In this document: positions 46,001-55,272 of the stretch, piece by piece
Numbering within the stretch: position 1 is the first letter of the stretch
How the letters are laid out: each line of letters begins with the position of its first letter
Position numbers and translations under genes: made by a program
Origin: Brenneria nigrifluens DSM 30175 = ATCC 13028
GTDB taxonomy: Bacteria > Pseudomonadota > Gammaproteobacteria > Enterobacterales > Enterobacteriaceae
Length of the DNA: 64,000 nucleotides
NCBI RefSeq assembly: GCF_005484965.1
Contig: NZ_CP034036.1
Coordinates: 1,240,001 to 1,304,000, forward strand
Direction of reading: 5' to 3'
The notes under the pieces: generated by a model
What the model was told of the DNA's origin: nothing
Databases searched by the model: none
What the model saw: the letters and a program-made list of their open reading frames with translations, nothing else

Positions 46001-47112
46001 ACGTTCCCCCTGTGGCGCAGAATAATGCTCAGGAAGAAAGGCACGCCGACCAGCGAGGTGACGATCCCGACGGGAATAATTACGCCGGGGATCAGATTCT
46101 TCGAGGCCACGGAAGCCAGCGAAAGCACCAGCGCGCCGATAAGCGCGCTGGCGGGGAGGTAGAAGCGGTGATCCTCGCCGAATATCATGCGGGCGATGTG
46201 CGGCGCCACCAGACCGATAAAACCGATCGGACCGACGAAGGCCACCGAGATGGCCGACAGAATGCTGATGCGCAGCAGGGTCGCCAGACGCAGACGCCGC
46301 ACGTTAATCCCGAAGCTGACGGCGCGATCTTCCCCCAGCCGCAACGCGGTGAGTTTCCAGGCGCTCATCAGCGACAGCGGCATCACGGCCAGCAGCACCA
46401 GCAGCAAAATCCCCAGCTTTTCCCAGGATGCCCGCGCCAGACTGCCCATGGTCCAGAACACCAGCCCTTGCAGCGTGTCTTCGTTGGCGATGAATTGCAG
46501 CATGGAAACCAGCGCGTTAAAGGTAAACACCAGCGCAATGCCGAACAGCACCACGCCGGAGGTGGCCACCTGGGTCCAGCGCGTAATGCCGTCCAGCAGC
46601 AGCACGGCCAGCAGGGCAAAGAAAAAGGCGTTGGCGGAAATAAACCACTGCGCCGGTATGCCGGGAATCCCGATCCCCAGTACGATGGCGAGCGCCGCGC
46701 CGAACGCCGCGGCGGACGACACGCCGAGCGTAAACGGGCTGGCCAGCGGGTTATTGAGGATGGTTTGCATCTCCGCGCCCGCCAGACCGAGCGACAGCCC
46801 GACGATAATCGCCATCAGAGCATAAGGCAGACGAATCTCCCAGACGATCACCCGGGTGCCCGCGTCGGCCAGTTCGGGGTGGGTCAGCGTTTGCCATAAC
46901 ACCTCCAGCGTCAGCCCCGCGGGACCCATGGTGAAATCCAGCAGCAGCGAGCCGACGATCGCCGCAACCAGCAGCGCGATGGCGCTCATCCGGCGGCGCA
47001 CAATATGCCGATAGCGGTGCGCGACATCATTTTCGGAACCTTGGTTTCCTAAAATGGGCTTTCCCGCTGCGTCTGACGCGCTGGTAATTTTGCGATGGGT
47101 TGTTACGCTCAT
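45997..47112 (-). CDS. ABC transporter permease, FecCD family
   Basis: 371 residues with about ten membrane helices. Typical FecCD features: LRLPYALMAIIVGLSLGLAGA (written here as LPYALMAIIVGLSLGLAGA) near 110-130, NPLASPFTLGVSSAAAFGAA, and FVGLVAPH-like IGFIGLVAPHIARM that contacts the ATPase. A single permease gene suggests a homodimer. The N-terminal ~35 residues are hydrophilic and longer than usual, so the true start may be internal. It lies 6 bp after the binding-protein stop. Confidence 0.9.
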   Translation of the reverse strand: MSVTTHRKITSASDAAGKPILGNQGSENDVAHRYRHIVRRRMSAIALLVAAIVGSLLLDFTMGPAGLTLEVLWQTLTHPELADAGTRVIVWEIRLPYALMAIIVGLSLGLAGAEMQTILNNPLASPFTLGVSSAAAFGAALAIVLGIGIPGIPAQWFISANAFFFALLAVLLLDGITRWTQVATSGVVLFGIALVFTFNALVSMLQFIANEDTLQGLVFWTMGSLARASWEKLGILLLVLLAVMPLSLMSAWKLTALRLGEDRAVSFGINVRRLRLATLLRISILSAISVAFVGPIGFIGLVAPHIARMIFGEDHRFYLPASALIGALVLSLASVASKNLIPGVIIPVGIVTSLVGVPFFLSIILRHRGNV

Positions 47113-47118
47113 AAAGGA

Positions 47119-48249
47119 TTACTTAGCCGGTTTCCAGAAAAAGATAAACTCGCTGTCGGGCAAGCCGGTGAAATGGCGCACAACATAACGGTAGTTTGCA
47201 TCCGGATCCAGCGTGGAAAACTGCTGCGGATAGATGGCTTTTGCCAGATATTCCATGCCGATGATATTGAACGGATTGTTATAAAACTGATGGTAGATGC
47301 CGTAGGTCTTTTTTTGCTGCACGGCCGGAATCTGGCTGACCCCGGTACGGTTTAACAATATGGCGGCCTGCGCATCAATGCTTTTCTCATCGGCGCCCAG
47401 GCCGAACGGCAGCGGATTCACGCTGCCGTTGGTTTTACCCCGTTTGGCGCCCGTCATGATGTAGGCGTCCGGTTTCATGCTGATAAGTTTTTCCAATGAA
47501 ACGTAGCCGTTGGCGCCCGGCAGTAATTCAGAGCCGATATTACGCGCCCCGACGGCTTCCACCAGTCCGCCCCAGCCGTTGTGGGCATGGCTAAAGCAGC
47601 AGGAGTCCGAACGCCCGGCCCAGGCTTCGACAAACACGTTTGCCTTGACCGGCAACGATGCCGTCTGTTTCTGGATATCAGCCAGATGCCGGCGATAAAA
47701 GTCGGTATAGGCTTTGGCGTTCTCTTCCCTGTTCAACACTTTACCCAGCAGGTCAATGCTGGGGGCGGTATTCCGCACCGGGTTGACCTCATAGTCGACA
47801 AACACCAGCGGAATATTCAGAGCTTTCAGCTTGTTGATAATGCCGTTGTCCGCTAGCGATGGTTTGGCGCGCAGCTGCGCGATCATCAGATCCGGCCGTT
47901 TCGACAGCACGCTCTCCAGTTCAACCTCTCCCTTGTCGCCAAAGCCCATATCCAGGATTTCGGCGGCCTGCGGCCATTTTTGCGTCATCAGCGCCCAGGT
48001 GGCCGCATCCGATCTTTTCGGCAGGTTATTCCAGGCGACCAGGCGTTGAAACGGATTCTCCTTGTCGAGCAGGGCCAGTGCCATGATGTCGCGGCCATCC
48101 TGCAGCACGATGCGCTGCGGTTCCCGTTTGATTTCGATTTCCTGCCCGTCGATATCCGTAACGGTGAGCGGATATTGCGTGGCGAGGCCGGCAAAAGGAG
48201 CGGTTAGCGATGCGGTCAGCAAAAGACCAAATAGCGTTTTCTTGAGCAT
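47119..48249 (-). CDS. Iron-type ABC transporter periplasmic binding protein (2)
   Basis: 376 residues from ATG 48249 (MLKKTLFGLLL), chosen because AGGATCAGG lies just upstream and a normal signal peptide (~1-22) then begins at once; an ATG at 48273 adds eight residues. It shares the layout of the other binding protein in this cluster (IDGQEIEI, RIVLQDGRDIMAL, a KPDAYIMTGA segment) and the adjacent Cys pair, here DSCCFSHAH. First gene of a three-gene transporter operon. Confidence 0.85.
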   Translation of the reverse strand: MLKKTLFGLLLTASLTAPFAGLATQYPLTVTDIDGQEIEIKREPQRIVLQDGRDIMALALLDKENPFQRLVAWNNLPKRSDAATWALMTQKWPQAAEILDMGFGDKGEVELESVLSKRPDLMIAQLRAKPSLADNGIINKLKALNIPLVFVDYEVNPVRNTAPSIDLLGKVLNREENAKAYTDFYRRHLADIQKQTASLPVKANVFVEAWAGRSDSCCFSHAHNGWGGLVEAVGARNIGSELLPGANGYVSLEKLISMKPDAYIMTGAKRGKTNGSVNPLPFGLGADEKSIDAQAAILLNRTGVSQIPAVQQKKTYGIYHQFYNNPFNIIGMEYLAKAIYPQQFSTLDPDANYRYVVRHFTGLPDSEFIFFWKPAK

Positions 48250-48287
48250 TGTCCTGATCCTGGTATTTTCCATTTTTGAAGAAAAAT

Positions 48288-48306
48288 GATTTTAATAACT
48301 ATTCTC
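48288..48306 (-). promoter_or_regulatory. Weak candidate Fur box before the ABC operon
   Basis: On the minus strand GAGAATAGTTATTAAAATC matches about 12 of 19 Fur consensus positions. It is placed correctly, about 40 bp upstream of the binding-protein start, in an AT-rich stretch. Support is much weaker than for the box at 43982-44000. Confidence 0.45.
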
Positions 48307-48360
48307 ATATATTTATAGAATTACTCTACGGATGGAAGCCCGCAACGGGCTGGAATAATT

Positions 48361-48391
48361 AAAAAAAGCATGCCAGCACTGGGCTGGCATG
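48361..48391 (-). terminator. suhB terminator
   Basis: A 9-bp perfect stem CATGCCAGC/GCTGGCATG (48369-48377 with 48383-48391) with a 5-base loop; on the minus strand it is followed by seven T residues (A run 48361-48367). It lies 27 bp past the suhB stop. Confidence 0.88.
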
Positions 48392-48418
48392 GCTTGTTAC
48401 AGATTGTAGCGAAGGGTA

Positions 48419-49222
48419 TCAGCGTTTTAGCGCATCGCTAAGGCTATCGCGGATCGTCGACAGAATGGATTTCACCACGCGCGGATTACCTGCAATCAGG
48501 TTGCCGGAAGCAAGATAATTATGGCCGCCGACGAAGTCGGTGACGATGCCGCCCGCTTCGCGCACCAGCAGTTCGCCGCCGGCGAAGTCCCATGGTTTCA
48601 GGCCGATCTCGAAAAAGCCGTCAACGCGGCCGGCGGCGACATAGGCCAGATCCAGCGCGGCGGAACCGGTGCGGCGGAAATCAGCGCATTGGGTAAACAG
48701 CGCTTCGAGGATGTTGATATAGCTTTTGGCGTGCTGTTTGGCTTTGAACGGGAAACCGGTCGCCAGCACCGTGCCGTCCAGATCGCGGGCATTACTGGTG
48801 CGCAGGCGGTAGCCGTTCAACTGGGCACCCTGGCCGCGGGTGGCGGTAAACAGTTCATTGCGCATGGGATCGTAAACTACGGCGACTTCAGTGCGGCCTT
48901 TGATGCGTACCGCGATGGAGACCGCGAAGTGCGGCAGACGTTTGATAAAGTTGGTGGTGCCATCCAGCGGATCGATAACCCATTGCACATCCTGATCTTC
49001 CCCCGTCAGCTCGCCGCACTCTTCACCAATAATGGTGTGTTGCGGATAAGACTTGCGGATAACTTCAACGATCAGGCGCTCGGCATCCCGGTCAACGTTG
49101 GTGACAAAATCATTATTGCCTTTTTGACTGGCTTCTACGGCGTCGGGGGTTTCGTAATTTTTAGCAATTAAATTACCGCCTTTACGCGCAGCGCGTATAG
49201 CGATGTTGAGCATCGGGTGCAT
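48419..49222 (-). CDS. suhB: Inositol-1-monophosphatase / rRNA transcription factor SuhB
   Basis: 267 residues from ATG 49222 (MHPMLNIAIRAARK), the conserved start; an ATG 12 bp upstream is not conserved. Li+-sensitive phosphatase fold with Glu in TIIGEECGE, the metal motif WVIDPLDGTTNF, and WDFAGGELLVREAGG. Beyond its phosphatase activity E. coli SuhB joins the rRNA antitermination complex and promotes ribosome assembly. Divergent from trmJ, with an own terminator, as in E. coli. Confidence 0.97.
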   Translation of the reverse strand: MHPMLNIAIRAARKGGNLIAKNYETPDAVEASQKGNNDFVTNVDRDAERLIVEVIRKSYPQHTIIGEECGELTGEDQDVQWVIDPLDGTTNFIKRLPHFAVSIAVRIKGRTEVAVVYDPMRNELFTATRGQGAQLNGYRLRTSNARDLDGTVLATGFPFKAKQHAKSYINILEALFTQCADFRRTGSAALDLAYVAAGRVDGFFEIGLKPWDFAGGELLVREAGGIVTDFVGGHNYLASGNLIAGNPRVVKSILSTIRDSLSDALKR

Positions 49223-49341
49223 GGTATCGTCCACTGGAATGTTAAAGAACAGAAAGCGGGGCGCATTATAGCAGGGGAAAATGAAAATATCTAAGATTGT
49301 GTTAGAATGCTGCGATTTCCTCCTCGCATTACAGAGTCCGC

Positions 49342-50067
49342 ATGTTACACAATATTCGCATTGTTCTGGTTGAAACGTCCCACACCGGCAATATGGGGTC
49401 GGTCGCCAGAGCGATGAAAACCATGGGGTTGAGTCAACTCTATCTGGTTAATCCGTTGGTAAAACCCGACTCGCAGGCGATTGCCCTATCCGCCGGCGCC
49501 AGCGACGTGATTGGCAATGCCGTGCTGGTCGACACACTGGATCAGGCCCTTGAGGGGTGCGGTCTGGTGGTGGGAACCAGTGCGCGTTCTCGCACCTTGC
49601 CCTGGCCGATGCTGGAGCCGCGGGAGTGCGGGGTACGCAGCGCCCGGGAAGCGGAACACGCGCCTGTCGCGCTGGTGTTCGGCCGGGAACGCGTCGGCCT
49701 GACCAACGATGAACTGCAAAAGTGCCACTACCATGTTGCTATTCCGGCGAACCCGGAGTATAGCTCGTTGAATCTGGCGATGGCCGTGCAGATCCTGGCC
49801 TATGAAGTTCGCGTCGCCCATCTGGACCGTTTGCAGGCGGGCCAGGATGAGCACGGCGCAACGCCTTACCCGCTGGCGGACGATCTGGAACGTTTTTACC
49901 AGCACCTTGAACAGACGCTGCTGCAAACGGGCTTTATCCGGCAGGCGCATCAAGGACAGGTGATGAATAAGCTACGCCGGCTGTTTACCCGTGCCCGGCC
50001 GGAGAGCCAGGAATTGAACATTCTGCGCGGCATACTGAGTTCGGTGCAGAAAAATAAGCACGAATAA
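49342..50067 (+). CDS. trmJ: tRNA (cytidine/uridine-2'-O)-methyltransferase TrmJ
   Basis: 241 residues. SPOUT-class methyltransferase: N-terminal RIVLVETSHTGNMGSVARAM, the knot motifs VALVFGRERVGLTNDELQKC and PANPEYSSLNLAMAVQ, and a C-terminal RNA-contact extension ending in a helical region. It methylates the ribose 2'-OH of nucleotide 32 in several tRNAs. It precedes iscR by 119 bp, the E. coli arrangement. Confidence 0.96.
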   Translation: MLHNIRIVLVETSHTGNMGSVARAMKTMGLSQLYLVNPLVKPDSQAIALSAGASDVIGNAVLVDTLDQALEGCGLVVGTSARSRTLPWPMLEPRECGVRSAREAEHAPVALVFGRERVGLTNDELQKCHYHVAIPANPEYSSLNLAMAVQILAYEVRVAHLDRLQAGQDEHGATPYPLADDLERFYQHLEQTLLQTGFIRQAHQGQVMNKLRRLFTRARPESQELNILRGILSSVQKNKHE

Positions 50068-50091
50068 TACTTGAGTGGTTTACCGGGTTAA

Positions 50092-50116
50092 ATAGTTGAC
50101 TAAAACAGTCGGGAAT
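50092..50116 (+). promoter_or_regulatory. IscR type 1 site in the isc promoter
   Basis: ATAGTTGACTAAAACAGTCG followed by GGAAT fits the type 1 IscR motif and its position before iscR closely resembles the E. coli isc promoter (which has AAATAGTTGACC and CTCGGGAATGTCAGACT). The TTGACT inside it is the probable -35. [2Fe-2S]-IscR binding here would repress the operon. Confidence 0.82.
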
Positions 50117-50129
50117 GTCAGACTCAGGC

Positions 50130-50165
50130 CATGTTTAGCCAATACATGTTCCAATAATACATGTT
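50130..50165 (+). repeat. Three CATGTT repeats in the iscR leader
   Basis: CATGTT occurs at 50130-50135, 50145-50150 and 50160-50165, each 15 bp apart; the last two lie in the longer context AATACATGTT. The array ends 21 bp before the iscR start. It could be a remnant of slippage or part of a regulator site; no known motif fits. Confidence 0.5.
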
Positions 50166-50186
50166 TTATCTACAGGTACCACTATC

Positions 50187-50681
50187 ATGAGACTGACATC
50201 TAAAGGCCGCTATGCCGTTACCGCCATGCTCGATGTGGCTCTGCACTCCAAGGAAGGCCCGGTTCCGCTTGCCGATATCTCGGAACGTCAGGGGATTTCG
50301 CTCTCCTATCTGGAACAGCTGTTTTCACGCTTGCGTAAAAACGGTCTGGTTGCCAGCGTGCGCGGTCCGGGAGGCGGTTATCTGTTGGGTAAACACGCCA
50401 AAGAGATCGCGGTGGGTGCGGTGATCTCCGCCGTAGACGAGTCCGTGGACGCGACGCGTTGCCAGGGACGCGAAACCTGCCAGGGCGGCGAGCGTTGTCT
50501 GACGCACACGCTGTGGCGCGATCTGAGCGACCGCATCACCGACTTTTTGAACAATATTACGCTGGATGAACTGGTGAATAATAAAGAAGTGCTGGACGTT
50601 GCTGATCGTCAGGAAGCCGATACGCGCCGTGTCGCCAACGGACGCACACAGGACACCATTAACGTCAATTTGCGCGCCTGA
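50187..50681 (+). CDS. iscR: Fe-S cluster-dependent regulator IscR
   Basis: 164 residues. Rrf2-type winged helix (MRLTSKGRYAVTAMLDVAL, RGPGGGYLLGK) and the cluster ligands Cys92, Cys98, Cys104 and His107 in RCQGRETCQGGERCLTH. With a [2Fe-2S] cluster it represses its own operon; the apo form activates suf and other genes through type 2 sites. First gene of the isc operon, with its type 1 site upstream. Confidence 0.98.
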   Translation: MRLTSKGRYAVTAMLDVALHSKEGPVPLADISERQGISLSYLEQLFSRLRKNGLVASVRGPGGGYLLGKHAKEIAVGAVISAVDESVDATRCQGRETCQGGERCLTHTLWRDLSDRITDFLNNITLDELVNNKEVLDVADRQEADTRRVANGRTQDTINVNLRA

Positions 50682-50765
50682 TATTTTTTATTTTTAACAA
50701 CATATATTCCTAATAAAAACAAGACGCTTTGCACGTTTTGAAGTGATGTACGGAGTTTATGAGCA

Positions 50766-51980
50766 ATGAAGTTACCGATTTATCTGGACTATTCAGCCAC
50801 CACGCCGGTTGATCCGCGCGTGGCTGAAAAAATGATGCAGTTTTTAACCCTGGACGGTACTTTTGGCAACCCCGCTTCCCGCTCCCACCGTTTTGGCTGG
50901 CAGGCGGAAGAAGCCGTCGATATCGCCCGTAATCAAATTGCTGAACTGGTGGGCGCGGACCCTCGAGAGATCGTGTTTACCTCCGGCGCGACCGAAGCGG
51001 ATAATCTGGCCGTTAAAGGCGCCGCCAACTTCTATCAGAAGAAAGGCAAGCACATTATTACCAGCAAAACGGAACATAAAGCGGTGCTCGACACCTGTCG
51101 CCAACTGGAGCGCGAAGGGTTTGACGTCACCTATCTGGCGCCGCAGCGCAACGGCATTATCGATCTGCAACAGCTGCAAGCCGCCATGCGTGACGACACC
51201 ATTCTGGTTTCCATCATGCACGTGAATAATGAGATCGGCGTGGTGCAGGATATTGCCGCCATCGGCGAAATATGCCGCAGCCGCGGCATCGTGTTCCACG
51301 TCGACGCCACCCAGAGCGTGGGCAAACTGCCCATCGATCTGAGCCAGTTAAAAGTGGATCTGATGTCTTTCTCCGGCCATAAAATTTATGGACCGAAAGG
51401 CATCGGCGCGCTGTACGTGCGCCGTAAGCCCCGCATTCGGATCGAGGCGCAGATGCACGGCGGCGGCCATGAACGCGGTATGCGTTCCGGCACCTTGCCC
51501 GTTCATCAAATCGTCGGTATGGGCGAAGCCTACCGTATCGCCAGGGAAGAAATGGCCGACGAGGCGGCGCGTCTGCGCACGCTACGCGATCGTCTGTGGC
51601 ACGGTATCAATGATATCGAGGAAGTCTATCTGAATGGCGACATTGAGCATGGCGCGCCGAATATTCTCAACGTCAGCTTCAACTATGTTGAAGGCGAATC
51701 GCTGATTATGGCGCTGAAGGATCTGGCCGTTTCGTCCGGCTCCGCCTGTACCTCGGCCAGCCTGGAACCCTCCTACGTATTACGTGCGCTGGGCATGAAC
51801 GATGAGCTGGCGCACAGTTCTATCCGTTTCTCCCTGGGGCGTTTTACCACGGAAGAAGAGATCGACTACGCCATTGAGTTGGTGCGTAAATCCATTGGCC
51901 GCCTGCGCGAACTTTCCCCGCTGTGGGAAATGTACCAGCAGGGCGTGGATATCGGCAGCATCGAATGGGCGCATCACTGA
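50766..51980 (+). CDS. iscS: Cysteine desulfurase IscS
   Basis: 404 residues, the exact E. coli length. PLP-binding Lys in SFSGHKIYGPKG and the mobile loop SGSACTSASLEPSY with the persulfide-forming Cys328. It takes sulfur from cysteine and hands it to IscU for cluster assembly, and to TusA and ThiI for tRNA thiolation and thiamine. It follows iscR by 84 bp in the isc operon. Confidence 0.98.
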   Translation: MKLPIYLDYSATTPVDPRVAEKMMQFLTLDGTFGNPASRSHRFGWQAEEAVDIARNQIAELVGADPREIVFTSGATEADNLAVKGAANFYQKKGKHIITSKTEHKAVLDTCRQLEREGFDVTYLAPQRNGIIDLQQLQAAMRDDTILVSIMHVNNEIGVVQDIAAIGEICRSRGIVFHVDATQSVGKLPIDLSQLKVDLMSFSGHKIYGPKGIGALYVRRKPRIRIEAQMHGGGHERGMRSGTLPVHQIVGMGEAYRIAREEMADEAARLRTLRDRLWHGINDIEEVYLNGDIEHGAPNILNVSFNYVEGESLIMALKDLAVSSGSACTSASLEPSYVLRALGMNDELAHSSIRFSLGRFTTEEEIDYAIELVRKSIGRLRELSPLWEMYQQGVDIGSIEWAHH

Positions 51981-52004
51981 TTCGCAGGACGGGGGACGAC
52001 GACT

Positions 52005-52391
52005 ATGGCTTACAGCGAAAAAGTAATTGATCACTACGAAAATCCACGCAATGTAGGGTCGTTTGATAACGCCGACCCGAGCATCGGCAGCGGGATGGTG
52101 GGCGCGCCGGCCTGCGGCGATGTGATGAAGTTGCAGATCAAGGTCAACAATGACGGCATTATTGAAGATGCCCGTTTCAAGACGTACGGTTGCGGCTCCG
52201 CCATTGCATCCAGCTCACTGGTCACCGAGTGGGTGAAAGGCAAATCGCTCAACGAAGCGGAAACGATTAAGAATACCCAGATTGCCGAAGAACTTGAGCT
52301 GCCGCCGGTAAAAATCCACTGCTCCATTTTGGCGGAAGATGCCATCAAAGCCGCTATCGCCGATTATAAAAGTAAACGTGAAGCCAAATAA
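52005..52391 (+). CDS. iscU: Fe-S cluster scaffold IscU
   Basis: 128 residues. Conserved ligands Cys37 (GAPACGDV with Asp39), Cys63 (YGCGSAIASSS) and Cys106 (KIHCSILAEDA), and the LPPVK motif at 99-103 that HscA recognises. Clusters are built here from iron and IscS-derived sulfur, then released by HscA/HscB. Starts 24 bp after iscS. Confidence 0.98.
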   Translation: MAYSEKVIDHYENPRNVGSFDNADPSIGSGMVGAPACGDVMKLQIKVNNDGIIEDARFKTYGCGSAIASSSLVTEWVKGKSLNEAETIKNTQIAEELELPPVKIHCSILAEDAIKAAIADYKSKREAK

Positions 52392-52409
52392 ATTGCCGAG
52401 GTTGGTCAT

Positions 52410-52733
52410 ATGTCAATTTCTTTGAGCGATAGTGCCGCACAACGGGTAAACGCCTTTATGGCCAATCGGGGTAAGGGCCTTGGCCTGCGCCTTGGGGTGC
52501 GGACATCCGGGTGTTCCGGTATGGCGTATGTGCTGGAATTTGTCGATGACGTCAATGCCGACGATGTGGTTTTCGAGGATAAGGGCGTCAAGGTCATTAT
52601 CGATGGCAAAAGCCTGGTCTATCTCGACGGCACCGAACTGGATTTCGTCAAGGAAGGGTTGAACGAAGGCTTTAAGTTCAATAACCCTAACGTCACCGGC
52701 GAATGCGGATGCGGCGAAAGTTTTAACGTCTGA
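52410..52733 (+). CDS. iscA: A-type Fe-S carrier IscA
   Basis: 107 residues with the three conserved cysteines of A-type carriers: Cys35 in RTSGCSGMAY and Cys99/Cys101 in GECGCGESF. It carries clusters from IscU to target apoproteins such as [4Fe-4S] enzymes. Starts 18 bp after iscU; a 100-bp gap to hscB follows, where I see no clear terminator. Confidence 0.97.
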   Translation: MSISLSDSAAQRVNAFMANRGKGLGLRLGVRTSGCSGMAYVLEFVDDVNADDVVFEDKGVKVIIDGKSLVYLDGTELDFVKEGLNEGFKFNNPNVTGECGCGESFNV

Positions 52734-52833
52734 CCGTTAGCGGGTTAGCGAGCACTCCCTGTCTCTTGCGGTTATCGGCCGTAAAGAGACAGCGGCAAAC
52801 AGCGACAATGACCCACAACCCTTAGAGCGCGCT

Positions 52834-53352
52834 ATGGATTACTTTACCTTGTTCGGGCTGCCGATTCGCTATGATGTGGATGGCAGCCTGCTTGTTTCTC
52901 GTTTTCAGGAACTGCAACGGCAGTTTCACCCCGATCGCTTTGCGGCCAGCCCGGAAAGGGAGCGTATGCTGGCATTGCAGCAGGCGGCAACGATCAATAA
53001 CGCCTATCAGGCGTTGAAACATCCGCTGAAACGCGCGGAGTATATGTTATCTTTGCACGGTTTCGATTTAAGCAACGAGCAGCATACGCTGCGCGACGCC
53101 GCTTTTCTGATGGAACAGCTCGAATTACGCGAAGAGCTGGACGCCATTGCGCGCCTTTCCGATGCCGAAGCAGCGCTGGCGGAGTTTGCCGGGCGTTTGC
53201 AGTCGATGCTGGTTGAACGCAGCGGGAAAATGCGCAATCAGCTGGATGGCGAATCCTGGGCCGATGCGGCGGATACCGTGCGCAAACTGCGTTTTTTCGA
53301 CAAGCTCCGGCAACAGGTTGAACAACTCGAAGAACAGTTGCTGGATAGATAA
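52834..53352 (+). CDS. hscB: Co-chaperone HscB
   Basis: 172 residues. N-terminal J domain with His32-Pro33-Asp34 in RQFHPDRF, then a helical C-terminal bundle that binds IscU (AAFLMEQLELREEL). It delivers loaded IscU to HscA and stimulates its ATPase. Followed by hscA. Confidence 0.97.
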   Translation: MDYFTLFGLPIRYDVDGSLLVSRFQELQRQFHPDRFAASPERERMLALQQAATINNAYQALKHPLKRAEYMLSLHGFDLSNEQHTLRDAAFLMEQLELREELDAIARLSDAEAALAEFAGRLQSMLVERSGKMRNQLDGESWADAADTVRKLRFFDKLRQQVEQLEEQLLDR

Positions 53353-53419
53353 ATTTTTAATCCGGCGGGGAACGCACCGCACATAGGTTTTCCCGCCAGC
53401 CAATTGATGGAAGCTCAAT

Positions 53420-55270
53420 ATGGCCTTATTACAAATCAGTGAGCCCGGTCTCAGCGCGGCGCCGCACCAGCGTCGTCTGGCCGTCGGCATCGATTTAGGC
53501 ACCACCCATTCCCTGGTCGCCACCGTGCGCAGCGGCGAAGCGCAAACCCTGGCCGACGATAAAGGCCGCGATCTGCTGCCCTCCGTAGTCCGCTATCATG
53601 CCGCGGGGCATGAGGTAGGCTGGCAAGCCCGTGAAAAGGGGGCTGACGACCCGGCCAATACCGTCAGTTCGATAAAACGGATGATGGGGCGCTCGCTGGC
53701 CGACGTGCGGCAGCGCTATCCCCATTTACCCTATCAATACGGCGTCAGCGATAACGGCCTGCCGTTGATCCGGACGCCGGCTGGAGACAAAAACCCGGTT
53801 CAGGTGTCGGCGGATATCCTCTCCGCTCTGGCGCAGCGGGCGCGGGAAGCACTGGGCGGCGCGCCGGATGGCGTGGTGATCACCGTTCCCGCCTATTTTG
53901 ACGACGCCCAGCGTCAGGGCACCAAAGACGCCGCGCGTTTGGCCGGGCTGCACGTGCTGCGTCTGCTCAACGAGCCGACGGCGGCGGCCATCGCCTACGG
54001 GCTGGACTCCGCTAAAGAAGGGACGATCGCCGTTTACGATCTGGGCGGCGGCACCTTTGATATTTCTATTCTGCGCCTGAGCCGCGGCGTATTCGAAGTG
54101 CTGGCCACCGGCGGCGATTCGGCGCTGGGCGGCGATGATTTCGATAACTTGCTGGTGGAGTGGCTGCGCGAGCAGGCCGGCATCACCGCGCGCGACGATC
54201 ATCATTTGCAGCATGCCCTGAGAGAGGCGGCGATCCGCGCCAAGATCGCATTAAGCAGCGCAGAGTCGACCACGATCGAGGTGGCGGGCTGGCGGGGCGA
54301 GATCGCCAGAAGCCAATTCAATACGTTGATTGCCGCGCTGCTCAAACGCACGCTGCTGTCGTGCCGCCGCACCCTGAAAGACGCCGGGATTACGCCGGAT
54401 GAGGTGCGGGAAGTGGTGATGGTCGGCGGCTCCACCCGCGTGCCGCTGGTGCGCGAACAGGTAGGCGAGTTTTTTGGCCGCACTCCGCTGACCTCCATCG
54501 ATCCGGATAAAGTGGTGGCGATTGGCGCGGCGATTCAGGCGGATATTCTGGTGGGCAACAAGCCGGACAGCGAAATGCTGCTGCTGGACGTTATTCCGCT
54601 GTCGCTGGGGCTGGAAACCATGGGCGGGCTGGTGGAGAAAATCATTCCGCGCAACACCACCATCCCGGTCGCCCGGGCGCAGGAGTTCACCACCTTCAAA
54701 GACGGTCAGAGCGGGATGATGATCCACGTTTTGCAGGGGGAGCGGGAACTGGTGCAGGATTGCCGCTCCCTCGGCCGCTTTACGCTGCGCGGCCTGCCGC
54801 CGCTGCCCGCGGGCGGCGCCCATATTCGCGTCACCTTTCAGGTGGATGCCGACGGCTTATTGAGCGTGACGGCGATGGAGAAATCGACGGGCGTGGAAGC
54901 CTCTATTCAGGTCAAACCTTCGTACGGTCTGAACGACACCGAAATCGCCGCCATGATTAAAGACGCCATGCTGAACGCGCAGGGCGACGTGGGCGCGCGG
55001 ATGCTGGCGGAACGGCAGGTTGAGGCCGCCCGGGTGCTGGAAAGCCTGCACGGCGCGCTGGCTTCCGACGCCGACTTACTCAGCGACGATGAAAAAGCCG
55101 CCGTCGACGCCGCCGCCGAACGGCTGCGCCAGACGATGGCGGGCACGGATGCGTCGGCGATTGAATCCGCCATTAAAACAGTAGATCAACAAACCCAGGC
55201 GTTCGCCGCCCGGCGGATGGACGCCTCCATTCGTCGCGCGCTGGCGGGCTATTCTGTGGACGAGGTTTAA
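53420..55270 (+). CDS. hscA: Hsp70-type chaperone HscA
   Basis: 616 residues, the E. coli length. Actin-like ATPase domain with GIDLGTTHSLVA, LNEPTAAAIAYGLD and VYDLGGGTFDISILRL, then MVGGSTRVPLVRE, and a C-terminal substrate-binding domain specific for the IscU LPPVK peptide. It drives cluster release from IscU. It ends 2 bp before fdx. Confidence 0.98.
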   Translation: MALLQISEPGLSAAPHQRRLAVGIDLGTTHSLVATVRSGEAQTLADDKGRDLLPSVVRYHAAGHEVGWQAREKGADDPANTVSSIKRMMGRSLADVRQRYPHLPYQYGVSDNGLPLIRTPAGDKNPVQVSADILSALAQRAREALGGAPDGVVITVPAYFDDAQRQGTKDAARLAGLHVLRLLNEPTAAAIAYGLDSAKEGTIAVYDLGGGTFDISILRLSRGVFEVLATGGDSALGGDDFDNLLVEWLREQAGITARDDHHLQHALREAAIRAKIALSSAESTTIEVAGWRGEIARSQFNTLIAALLKRTLLSCRRTLKDAGITPDEVREVVMVGGSTRVPLVREQVGEFFGRTPLTSIDPDKVVAIGAAIQADILVGNKPDSEMLLLDVIPLSLGLETMGGLVEKIIPRNTTIPVARAQEFTTFKDGQSGMMIHVLQGERELVQDCRSLGRFTLRGLPPLPAGGAHIRVTFQVDADGLLSVTAMEKSTGVEASIQVKPSYGLNDTEIAAMIKDAMLNAQGDVGARMLAERQVEAARVLESLHGALASDADLLSDDEKAAVDAAAERLRQTMAGTDASAIESAIKTVDQQTQAFAARRMDASIRRALAGYSVDEV

Positions 55271-55272
55271 AC

